From Mycolicibacter longobardus (GTDB taxonomy: Bacteria; Actinomycetota; Actinomycetes; Mycobacteriales; Mycobacteriaceae): a stretch of 64,000 bases of DNA. This document shows, one piece after another, positions 42,395 to 48,816 of this stretch. Under the pieces are notes generated by a model. That model was not told the DNA's origin. It searched no databases and saw nothing but the letters and a program-made list of their open reading frames with translations. The position numbers and the translations under genes were made by a program. The first letter of the stretch is position 1. Every line of letters begins with the position of its first letter. Where the stretch lies: the NCBI RefSeq assembly GCF_002102265.1, contig NZ_LQPG01000035.1, positions 45,225-109,224 of the forward strand, in the 5' to 3' direction.

Positions 42395-42967
42395 TCAGCT
42401 CACAGCCCAGCGGAGCGGGCCGCCGTCACCCGGGTATTCCCACCGCACAAACACAATGTTCGTCCCTTGCGGGACGTCGAAAGCCACCAGCCCGCGGGTG
42501 CATTCCGAGGGCAACAGCGTCCCGGTACCGGTGATCGACGGGCTGAACGGTGGCCGCGAGGAATCGAATGGCTTGTACTCGTGGTGTTCAGCGTCGACGA
42601 GGCTGAACCCGTAGCCGGTCTTGTTGATCGGCTCCGATCCGGCACACAGTTCACCGTCGAGCACCGCCCACTGGCCCTTCTCTGCCGGGAAATCGGGACT
42701 CCGATTCGTCGGGTACTCGAACGAGTGCGGCGTGATCGTCGCCCCGGCACCAGTCGTCTGGCCGTGCCCGACAACCGGATTCAGGTCAGGGAAACCACCT
42801 TCGGAGCCGACTGTCGGCGATGCCGGACCCGCCTCGGCTTCACCGGTGTTCACGCTCGGCGTGGAGTGGGCCGTTATTCCGGTCGAAGTCCCCGCAGGGC
42901 TGCCACCGGAGCTGCAGCCCGCCAGGAGCAGGCCGCCGACCAGGACGTGGAACGCTTTCGCTTTCAC
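42395..42967 (-). CDS. Lipoprotein, DUF4352-like outline
   Basis: This 190-residue protein has a lipoprotein signal peptide with lipobox LLLAGC (Cys at residue 18), followed by a Ser/Thr/Gly-rich tether. A beta-rich domain follows, with GQWAVLDGELCAGSEPINKT and GLVAFDVPQGTNIVFVRWEY near the end. That order of strands is reminiscent of the DUF4352/MPT63-like immunoglobulin-type fold. It is predicted to be on the cell surface. The GTG start lies three bases after the PGRS gene stop, so the two are co-transcribed. Confidence 0.78.
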   Translation of the reverse strand: MKAKAFHVLVGGLLLAGCSSGGSPAGTSTGITAHSTPSVNTGEAEAGPASPTVGSEGGFPDLNPVVGHGQTTGAGATITPHSFEYPTNRSPDFPAEKGQWAVLDGELCAGSEPINKTGYGFSLVDAEHHEYKPFDSSRPPFSPSITGTGTLLPSECTRGLVAFDVPQGTNIVFVRWEYPGDGGPLRWAVS

Positions 42968-42970
42968 GGC

Positions 42971-44440
42971 TTAAGCCGGATCTGCGGGCTGGGCGCCGGC
43001 GCCGCCAGCCCCGCCTAGTCCGCCGGTCCCGGCCGGACCGGTGCCACTGGTTCCCGGGGTTCCTGCTGTCCCGGCCTGGTTCCCGGAGCTGCCGCCATCG
43101 CCGCCATCGCCGCCGGCGCCGGCGAGTCCATTGCCTTGGAAGGCTCCGGCGCCACCGCCGCCGTTGCCGCCGGTCCCGCCGACGCCATTAGGCGAATCGC
43201 CGCCGTTACCGCCGTTGCCGCCATCGCCAGCGTCAGCCCCGTGCTGGCCGGTGCCCCCTCTCCCGCCGTTGCCGCCGATGCCCCCATTCCCATCGGCAGC
43301 ACCGTTGCCGCCAGCACCGCCGTTGCCGCCGTCGCCGCCGGTGTAGCCAGTTCCGTACCCGTAGCCGCCGTCACCGCCGCCGCCGCCTGAGCCGCCGGTG
43401 CCGGAACTCCCCACGGCCCCGCCCAGCAGCCCGGCTGCCTTCCCGGCTACTCCGCCATCGCCACCGACGCCGCCGTTACCACCGTCGGTACCGTCACCGG
43501 GGGTGCCTGGATAGACAAGGAGCTGAGGCAGGCCGTTGCCAGCGCGGCCGCCGTTACCGCCATCGCCGCCGTTGCCGCTGTTTCCGGCAATCGATCCACC
43601 GTCACCGCCCCTGCCGCCATCACCGCCGTTGGCGCCGTCTGCGCCGTAGACGGTGGTGAAACTACCTGTAGGGATGGAGTTGAAGTCAGATCCGAAGCTG
43701 GCACCGGACCCACCGATGCCACCGTTACCGCCGTTGCCGAAAAGGCCTGCGCTACCACCGGCTCCACCTGCGGCGCCGTCTCCACTGAAGTCCCAGTAGC
43801 CCCACGGATTGACGTCGGGGCCGCCCCCGGTACCGCCGACGCCGCCGTTGCCGAACAGCCATCCACCGTTGCCACCGGCCCCGCCGGCGACGGCCACCGC
43901 GGCGTTTGAGTCCTCGTCCACCGGTTGCAGGTAGCCAGCGCCTCCGGCACCGCCATTGCCGAGCATTCCGGCTGATCCGCCGGCGAAACCTGCCGCGCCG
44001 TCGCCGCCGTCGCCGAAGAACCAGCCGCCGTTCTGGGCCGCGGCCCCGCCGATGATTTGCCCATCCTCGTTGGTGATCACCGTCGAGTCAGCACCGTTGC
44101 AGATCAGCCCACAGTGATTGTCGAAGGCGAACCAGGCGTTGATCGGGTTCAACCACCACAGGTTGTCGTTGATGTAGTCCTCCAGGTGGGCATGCAGGCC
44201 ACCCTCACCGTTCGCGCCGATCCAGAACAGGTTGAACGTCTCCGCGGCCGAGACCGACGTGTCAGCGGCGACACCAGGATCCGCGGCGCCGAAGCCGACC
44301 ATGTCGAGCAGGTCCTCGACACCGGACTCGGCGTGCACAGTCGCCGTACTGATCGGTGACAGCAACCCGAACGCCGCGAATGCCCCCGCTGCGCCGACGG
44401 CAGCCACCGCCCGGCCCCCTGTACGCCTACCTGTCGTCAT
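42971..44440 (-). CDS. PGRS-repeat protein with Sec signal, no PE domain
   Basis: This 489-residue protein has an N-terminal signal peptide (about 1-37, ending VHAESG). A unique segment (about 38-120) contains LFWIGANGEGGLHAHLEDYI and a Cys pair (HCGLIC). About 350 residues of GGxGGxGG-type repeats then run to the C-terminus. The repeats match the PGRS domains of mycobacterial PE_PGRS proteins, but the PE domain is replaced by a Sec signal. The start is ATG 44440, seven bases after GGAGGGG. It should be exported to the cell envelope. The function of PGRS domains is not settled. Confidence 0.85.
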   Translation of the reverse strand: MTTGRRTGGRAVAAVGAAGAFAAFGLLSPISTATVHAESGVEDLLDMVGFGAADPGVAADTSVSAAETFNLFWIGANGEGGLHAHLEDYINDNLWWLNPINAWFAFDNHCGLICNGADSTVITNEDGQIIGGAAAQNGGWFFGDGGDGAAGFAGGSAGMLGNGGAGGAGYLQPVDEDSNAAVAVAGGAGGNGGWLFGNGGVGGTGGGPDVNPWGYWDFSGDGAAGGAGGSAGLFGNGGNGGIGGSGASFGSDFNSIPTGSFTTVYGADGANGGDGGRGGDGGSIAGNSGNGGDGGNGGRAGNGLPQLLVYPGTPGDGTDGGNGGVGGDGGVAGKAAGLLGGAVGSSGTGGSGGGGGDGGYGYGTGYTGGDGGNGGAGGNGAADGNGGIGGNGGRGGTGQHGADAGDGGNGGNGGDSPNGVGGTGGNGGGGAGAFQGNGLAGAGGDGGDGGSSGNQAGTAGTPGTSGTGPAGTGGLGGAGGAGAQPADPA

Positions 44441-44464
44441 GCTGTCGCCCCTCCGGTGACTCAA

Positions 44465-44696
44465 CCCAACCTGACTGTCACCTTAACAATTGGTGAGCGC
44501 CCCGCTTTCTCTGGTAACACAACGCAAGCCGCACCGCTGCTCTATACGGCACCGCAGCGAGAGCAGTAAGCTGATAGCGCCTGTTGCGTTGAGCTTCAGG
44601 AAGTGAGCCCGAGACCCGGCCGGACGACCGCGGCGCTCGGGCTTCGCGCATTCCCAGGAGTCTCACAGCCCAACAGATCACGGCCCTGGCCCTCGC
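44465..44696. other. Intergenic region between PGRS and SuhB genes
   Basis: About 230 bases with no convincing gene. GCCCGAG (44606-44612) and CTCGGGC (44634-44640) could pair as a weak terminator downstream of suhB, but the stem is only seven bases and lacks a T-run. The leftward PGRS gene's promoter must lie here; I cannot pick it out with confidence. Confidence 0.4.
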
Positions 44697-45584
44697 CTAC
44701 TGCGGAATCGGCTCCAACCCACCCTCGCGCTGCAGCAACGCAATGAACTCGTCAGCGATGCCTGGCGCCGCCGCCACGATCACCTCACCGCCGCCGAGCT
44801 CCGGTCCGGGCAGCACGATCCGCGCACCCGCCTCCGCCGCGATCAGGGAACCCGCCCCGTAGTCCCACGGATTGCCCCCATGCTCGTAGTACACGTCCAG
44901 ACGCCCGGCCGCCACCATGCACAGATCCAGGGCTGCCGAACCCATCCGGCGCACGTCGCGCACCGCCGGCAGCACCCGGGCCAGCAGCGCCGCCTGAGCC
45001 GCCCGATGCCGCGTCGAATACCCGAACCCGGTGCCCAGCAAGGCCACCGACAGCTCGGTAACGTCGGTGCAGCGCAGCCGTGTAGTGCCCTGCCGGCCAC
45101 TGACATGAGCTCCCAACCCGAGGCCGGCTGAGTAGATCCGCTCACCAACCACGTCCGCGACCGCGCCGGCAATCGACACCCCACCAACCATGGCCGCCAC
45201 CGACACCGCATAGATCGGGACGCCGTACATGAAGTTCACGGTGCCGTCGATCGGATCGACCACCCACGTGACCGCGTCGGGGCCACCACCGGACACACCG
45301 CCGGTGTCACCGCCCTCCTCACCCAGCACCGCATCACCGGGCCGCAAATCAACGAGCCGATCCCGGATCAGACGCTCAGCCTCGGTGTCGACCACCGTCA
45401 CCGGATCAGTCGGCCCACTTTTCGTCTGGACCAGATCGGAAGCCAGCCTGCCGGCACCTGCACCGAACACCTCGGCACGCCGGCGCCGCACAAATTCCGA
45501 CGCCTCGGCCACCAACTCCTCGGCCGTAGACCTCAACCGGGCAGGTGCACTACTGAGATTCGCCACGAGGAAATAGCAACACAT
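44697..45584 (-). CDS. suhB: SuhB-like inositol monophosphatase
   Basis: This 295-residue enzyme carries all metal-binding motifs of the inositol monophosphatase family: DPVTVVDTEAE, GEEGG, WVVDPIDGTVNFMYG, and the late WDYGAGSLIAAEAG. It looks like mycobacterial SuhB (PARLRSTAEELVAEASEFV and ALDLCMVAAGRLDVYYEHG are family-typical), which removes phosphate from inositol 1-phosphate in phosphatidylinositol synthesis. The metal-binding second Asp in WDYGAG is kept. The ATG is nine bases after the nucleotidyltransferase stop, so they share a transcript. A chromosomal gene normally supplies this activity, so this is probably an extra copy. Confidence 0.92.
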   Translation of the reverse strand: MCCYFLVANLSSAPARLRSTAEELVAEASEFVRRRRAEVFGAGAGRLASDLVQTKSGPTDPVTVVDTEAERLIRDRLVDLRPGDAVLGEEGGDTGGVSGGGPDAVTWVVDPIDGTVNFMYGVPIYAVSVAAMVGGVSIAGAVADVVGERIYSAGLGLGAHVSGRQGTTRLRCTDVTELSVALLGTGFGYSTRHRAAQAALLARVLPAVRDVRRMGSAALDLCMVAAGRLDVYYEHGGNPWDYGAGSLIAAEAGARIVLPGPELGGGEVIVAAAPGIADEFIALLQREGGLEPIPQ

Positions 45585-45593
45585 CCGGCACTC

Positions 45594-46268
45594 TTAGACA
45601 CTGCGCTTGGGCTTCGCGCTTGTCTGCGCCGGACGCAGCTGCCGCGTCAGCCAGGACCGCTCTCCCCGGACCGTCAACCCTTGGCCGGCCACATCCCGAA
45701 TCAACGGCTCGCCAGCGGCGATCGCGGTACGAAGATCGGCCTCCGTGTACACCACAGCCCGGGCATCGTTGCCCGTCCACAAACTCACCGCCCGGGTCAG
45801 GTCACTCACCTGCTGATCCCAAACATCCGAATCATCCTGCGGGCGAGCACTCTTCGCTGGTCGCCCGCGCACCAGAAACTGGTCGATGTCACTGTCCAGG
45901 CTCATGCGGCCGGTCGCCGCCGACCCGAAGACCGCGGCATAGATCGGGGGCTCCTGCCACTGGCCCAGGTGCTCCGCGATGCGTTCCAGGAGCGTGCTGG
46001 CCAGCCGGGTAAGAGCCAGGATTGGCTCGGCCGCAAGGTGTTCACTGTTGAACAGGTAGGTGTTGGTTCGGCCGACCTGGCTCTGCAGGACCACGCCCTG
46101 CGCCACCAGTCGTGCGAGCACCTTGCGGATGCCTTCACCGGATGCGGTGGCGACGATGCGCCGAATCTGGCTGATGGTGAATGCCTCGCCGCTCACCGCG
46201 GCCAGCACTGCGAGCACGTCGCCGTCGAGCGTCGGGGTGACACTCGCGAATGGTCGATTCAACTGCAT
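45594..46268 (-). CDS. Winged-helix nucleotidyltransferase-domain protein
   Basis: This 224-residue protein joins an N-terminal winged helix (about 14-75, with ISQIRRIVATASGEGIRKVL as the recognition region) to a minimal nucleotidyltransferase domain. The active-site signature is AVFGSAATGRMSLDSDIDQF, that is G-S-x11-D-x-D. Such MarR-like/MNT fusions can act as regulators that modify a target, or as parts of toxin-antitoxin pairs with HEPN partners; no HEPN gene is seen here. Twin perfect palindromes lie 20 bases upstream, which suggests it binds its own promoter. It is followed by suhB after nine bases. Confidence 0.85.
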   Translation of the reverse strand: MQLNRPFASVTPTLDGDVLAVLAAVSGEAFTISQIRRIVATASGEGIRKVLARLVAQGVVLQSQVGRTNTYLFNSEHLAAEPILALTRLASTLLERIAEHLGQWQEPPIYAAVFGSAATGRMSLDSDIDQFLVRGRPAKSARPQDDSDVWDQQVSDLTRAVSLWTGNDARAVVYTEADLRTAIAAGEPLIRDVAGQGLTVRGERSWLTRQLRPAQTSAKPKRSV

Positions 46269-46287
46269 CAGCCACCACCCCTAACTG

Positions 46288-46319
46288 CAACTATAGTTGG
46301 ATGTTCCCAACTATAGTTG
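46288..46319. promoter_or_regulatory. Twin perfect palindromes CAACTATAGTTG
   Basis: CAACTATAGTTG occurs at 46288-46299 and again at 46308-46319, exactly 20 bases apart, about two helical turns. Each is a perfect 12-base palindrome. They precede the winged-helix gene at 46268 and lie near the divergent gene at 46414. Two regulator dimers could bind on the same face of the DNA. Confidence 0.8.
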
Positions 46320-46413
46320 CTTCCCGCCGGGTCGGCGCGCCTCCAGGACAACCCCACCCGACGCCCGACCCGTTCCCTGCCTTAATAGCCATGCCCCGCC
46401 GTAGAATTCAGGC

Positions 46414-46827
46414 ATGTTTCAGTCGATCCATGCAAGCCACAACCAGCTGCTGTACCTCGCCTGGATGCACGACATAAACGACATTGCCGACGACGTCCGC
46501 GACGACCGCCTGGAAACCATCACCAGCTCCGACAGACAAATAGTCTTCTGGTTCACCACCCACCGAACCGTCCAGATCATCAACCGACCCGCAGCCGAAA
46601 TGCTAGTCGCTGCAACCGCCTTCACCGCCCGAGACGTTCCGCTGCTGCGCGGCAGTGTCGTCATCACCGGACGCGATCACAATGGAGACCCCGCAGGCCT
46701 CAGCGACGAGCAACTGAGCTGGCTGCCAAACCTGGAGCTCCGTGGCCGCGACACGCGAATCCTCGACCGGCGACTCGCTCGCGCTCGCCGACACCGACTC
46801 GCTCAATCAGCAGCAGCCCGGCTTTAG
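46414..46827 (+). CDS. Hypothetical protein
   Basis: This 137-residue soluble protein has an acidic N-terminal half (HDINDIADDVRDDRLETITS) followed by strands (QIVFWFTTHRTVQIINR), an AAEMLVAATAF helix, and a basic C-terminus (RLARARRHRLAQ). It is unrecognised. It is divergent from the winged-helix gene, with its promoter region carrying the twin palindromes. Its TAG overlaps the TAA of the convergent gene at 46824 by two bases. Confidence 0.65.
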   Translation: MFQSIHASHNQLLYLAWMHDINDIADDVRDDRLETITSSDRQIVFWFTTHRTVQIINRPAAEMLVAATAFTARDVPLLRGSVVITGRDHNGDPAGLSDEQLSWLPNLELRGRDTRILDRRLARARRHRLAQSAAARL

Positions 46828-47099
46828 CAGTGTGGGTGAGCGCGACCGGGCTCATCTCCCGCGGCGACTCGAGCGACAGCAGCGCGTTCCTCATCCGTTG
46901 GCGGATGAATTCGTAGATGAACCCTGCCCCACCACCGGTCGATCACCGCCTCGACACGGGCCAAGTCGAAGTCCTCATCGGCTGCAGCGAGCGCAGTACG
47001 GAACTCGCCTTCGAAGTCGACCAGGTCATCCGGTGCGTACTCAGCCAGTGCAGCCCGAATCGCGGGTCCCGATCGTTGCACCTGAATAGCCCCGGCCAT
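46824..47099 (-). CDS. Small antitoxin-like protein (DUF6247-like)
   Basis: This 91-residue protein begins MAGAIQVQRSGPAIRAALAE, continues YAPDDLVDFEGEFRTALAAA and AVIDRWWGRVHLRIHPPTDE. It resembles short actinobacterial proteins (DUF6247-type) that are usually followed by a RelE-like toxin gene. Here no toxin follows; instead a convergent gene overlaps its stop. It may be a solitary remnant or may protect against a toxin elsewhere. Start ATG 47099; ribosome-binding site weak. Confidence 0.65.
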   Translation of the reverse strand: MAGAIQVQRSGPAIRAALAEYAPDDLVDFEGEFRTALAAADEDFDLARVEAVIDRWWGRVHLRIHPPTDEERAAVARVAAGDEPGRAHPHC

Positions 47100-47205
47100 G
47101 GCTCCATGCTGCCAGATTTGAGTAGCGAAATACCGGACTCTCGCGCCGCTGCGGGAGGTCCGGGCGAGGCTGCGGCAGCTTGCAGAAGAACAAGCCAGGC
47201 CGTAC

Positions 47206-47826
47206 CTAGCGGCGTCGGCGGATCGCCTCGGCCCCAGCCTGCTCGAGTGTCTTGAAAAGTCGTCGTATTGAGTCGGGCAGGTTGTGGCGTAGGCGAATCC
47301 GGCCGAGAAGACCAGCGAGCCGCGGCGGCGGTTGGCGGACCTGCGATCGGCTGGCGACAACATTAGGCAAGGCTTCCACAAAGACCGCGAGAGTAACGCA
47401 GCCGGGAAGCGCTGCCGCTGGAGCCAATATCGCGTCGAATCCAGCAACGCGGGCTGCGGCCGCGACGGCCTGCGTGGCAGCGTAATCGTCCGAAACCAGC
47501 TCGCTTTCACCCAAATTGAGATGCGAGCGTGTTCTCCTATCGGTGAGATCGAGGACCTCGAGATCGACCGTGACTCGGCCGATGCGGCGCCGGATCTCGA
47601 AGGGGTCGACACCATCATCAACGAAGTGCCGGAAGAGCTCGGCCCATGCGCCCTGCTCCCGACTGGAGGCGTACCAGACGCCCGGCTCACCGGCGCAGTG
47701 GTAGCGGCCCGGACCTCGGGCAGGGCTCGCGCAGGAAACGACGGGGCGCCGTGTAGGGCCTTGGTGCCAGTAGCTGCCGGTCAACCTGCGCCGCGGCGCC
47801 GTCGCGATCGCCCTTTCGAGGCTCAA
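47206..47826 (-). CDS. RES-domain toxin, MbcT-like
   Basis: This 206-residue protein has the RES-domain pattern of NAD-degrading toxins such as mycobacterial MbcT. There is an Arg in GRYHCAGEPGVWYASS, a Glu in WAELFRHF, and a conserved Ser further on. Family members destroy NAD+ by phosphorolysis and stop growth when the antitoxin is lost. The start is a TTG overlapping the antitoxin stop (TTGA), which implies tight coupling; 206 residues is slightly longer than MbcT, with a basic C-terminal extension. The pair would stabilise a plasmid by killing cells that lose it. Confidence 0.82.
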   Translation of the reverse strand: MSLERAIATAPRRRLTGSYWHQGPTRRPVVSCASPARGPGRYHCAGEPGVWYASSREQGAWAELFRHFVDDGVDPFEIRRRIGRVTVDLEVLDLTDRRTRSHLNLGESELVSDDYAATQAVAAAARVAGFDAILAPAAALPGCVTLAVFVEALPNVVASRSQVRQPPPRLAGLLGRIRLRHNLPDSIRRLFKTLEQAGAEAIRRRR

Positions 47827-48170
47827 ACGTAGGAGCCGTCGACGAAGGCTTCAGCTGCGCCGCGCACCTCGTCGTAGCGGTCCTGGGCCAGCAAGTCGAT
47901 CGGACGTTGGCCGCTAAGGAGCCGATTCATTGCGTGCAGCCATTGACCGACGCCGCGAGGGGTTAGGGAGTCCGAGAGCAGCAAGACAAGGTCGCGGAGC
48001 TGTGCGAGCTGGTCGTACCGATCGGCGCGGATGTCGTTGGTACGCCACCCGCGCACAGCGCGGTCTGACACGCGGGTGACTGCGGCGACGTCGAGCTGCG
48101 AGATCCCGAACGGCTTCAGCGCGTCCACGATCTCGCTGGCTTCGATTGCTCGATCCAATGTGGCGGCCAT
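47823..48170 (-). CDS. MbcA/ParS/Xre-type antitoxin
   Basis: This 115-residue antitoxin has an N-terminal helix-turn-helix (ISQLDVAAVTRVSDRAVRGW) and a C-terminal toxin-binding segment (WLHAMNRLLSGQRPIDLLAQ ending FVDGSYV). The length and both segments match MbcA-type antitoxins paired with RES toxins. The C-terminal tail of such antitoxins blocks the toxin's active site. The ATG 48170 lies just downstream of three 12-base direct repeats, the likely operator. Confidence 0.88.
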   Translation of the reverse strand: MAATLDRAIEASEIVDALKPFGISQLDVAAVTRVSDRAVRGWRTNDIRADRYDQLAQLRDLVLLLSDSLTPRGVGQWLHAMNRLLSGQRPIDLLAQDRYDEVRGAAEAFVDGSYV

Positions 48171-48186
48171 CTCAGCCCCTCCCCAC

Positions 48187-48218
48187 TTCCGGTTTTGCTA
48201 CCGGTAATACTACCGGAA
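48187..48218. promoter_or_regulatory. Three 12-base iterons upstream of the MbcA-like gene
   Basis: CCGG recurs at 48189, 48201 and 48213, exactly 12 bases apart, in the units CTTCCGGTTTTG, CTACCGGTAATA and CTACCGGAATCG. Direct repeats upstream of a helix-turn-helix antitoxin are probably its autoregulatory binding sites. Confidence 0.7.
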
Positions 48219-48256
48219 TCGTGGTTGTGGTGGCCATGCCATGCTCACCACCCGGA

Positions 48257-48637
48257 TCAAGGGAACAGGTTCTCCGCAATCCACACCGCAACCTCGGCGC
48301 CGCGGTACTGGTGCATCGCGACCCCTTCGACGAAGTCGGCAGCCACGACGTCACGCACTTTCAGCGGGCGGAAGCCCTGAAGCCGCAGATACGTCTTGGT
48401 TGCAATCCAGGCCGTCCGCTTATTCCCGTCGCTAAACCCATGAGCTGCCACTATTCCTTCAAGGAGCGCCCCAGCCTGTCCCGCGACGGTGGGATGCAGT
48501 GGCGCGCCGTCAAACGTGTGGAAAGGCCTGGCTAGGGCGCTCTCCAAGCTGCCGCGATCGGTGACGTGCGCTATTCCACCGGTGACGCCGCGGTTGATCT
48601 CAACGAGGTCGTCGATGCCGATTGGGAGTTCAGTCAC
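48257..48637 (-). CDS. doc: Doc toxin, Fic-fold kinase-type
   Basis: This 126-residue protein carries the Doc/Fic motif HGFSDGNKRTA (His66 to Arg74), the variant typical of Doc proteins, which phosphorylate elongation factor Tu and halt translation. The N-terminus (IGIDDLVEINRGVTGGIAHV) and length are standard for Doc. Its GTG start overlaps the stop of a 49-residue antitoxin gene by four bases. It is immediately upstream of the MbcTA-like pair in the same direction. Confidence 0.9.
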   Translation of the reverse strand: MTELPIGIDDLVEINRGVTGGIAHVTDRGSLESALARPFHTFDGAPLHPTVAGQAGALLEGIVAAHGFSDGNKRTAWIATKTYLRLQGFRPLKVRDVVAADFVEGVAMHQYRGAEVAVWIAENLFP

Positions 48638-48783
48638 CGCTCTGCAAGAAGCTCGAGGGTGTCGCGTTCAATCGCGATCTCCTCGCGGATGATCTCGTTG
48701 ATGCTGAGCCCAAGGCTGTCGTGCGTGCGGCGCACTGGCGGGAACGACGCCAGCGCATCCTTCGGACTGAGCAGCTCGGACAT
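48634..48783 (-). CDS. 49-residue antitoxin of the Doc toxin
   Basis: A short frame starts at ATG 48783 and ends in a TGA overlapping the Doc GTG (GTGA). The sequence MSELLSPKDALASFPPVRRT, then LGLSINEIIREEIAIERD, then a Leu/Glu-rich end, has a flexible start and a helical end, as in Phd-type or other small antitoxins. It lacks room for the full Phd DNA-binding domain, so it may neutralise Doc without repressing the operon. It is too short for a firm family name; the call rests on position. Confidence 0.7.
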   Translation of the reverse strand: MSELLSPKDALASFPPVRRTHDSLGLSINEIIREEIAIERDTLELLAER

Positions 48784-48816
48784 AGCGCCAATCCTATCCA
48801 GGCTGGTTTAGCTCGG

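Noticed and set aside
43041..43346. Pro-rich rightward frames opposite the PGRS gene
   Set aside because: They are the complement of Gly codons in the PGRS repeats.
44606..44640. Hairpin considered as tRNA or terminator
   Set aside because: No cloverleaf can be drawn and the stem is only seven bases; kept only as a note in the intergenic entry.
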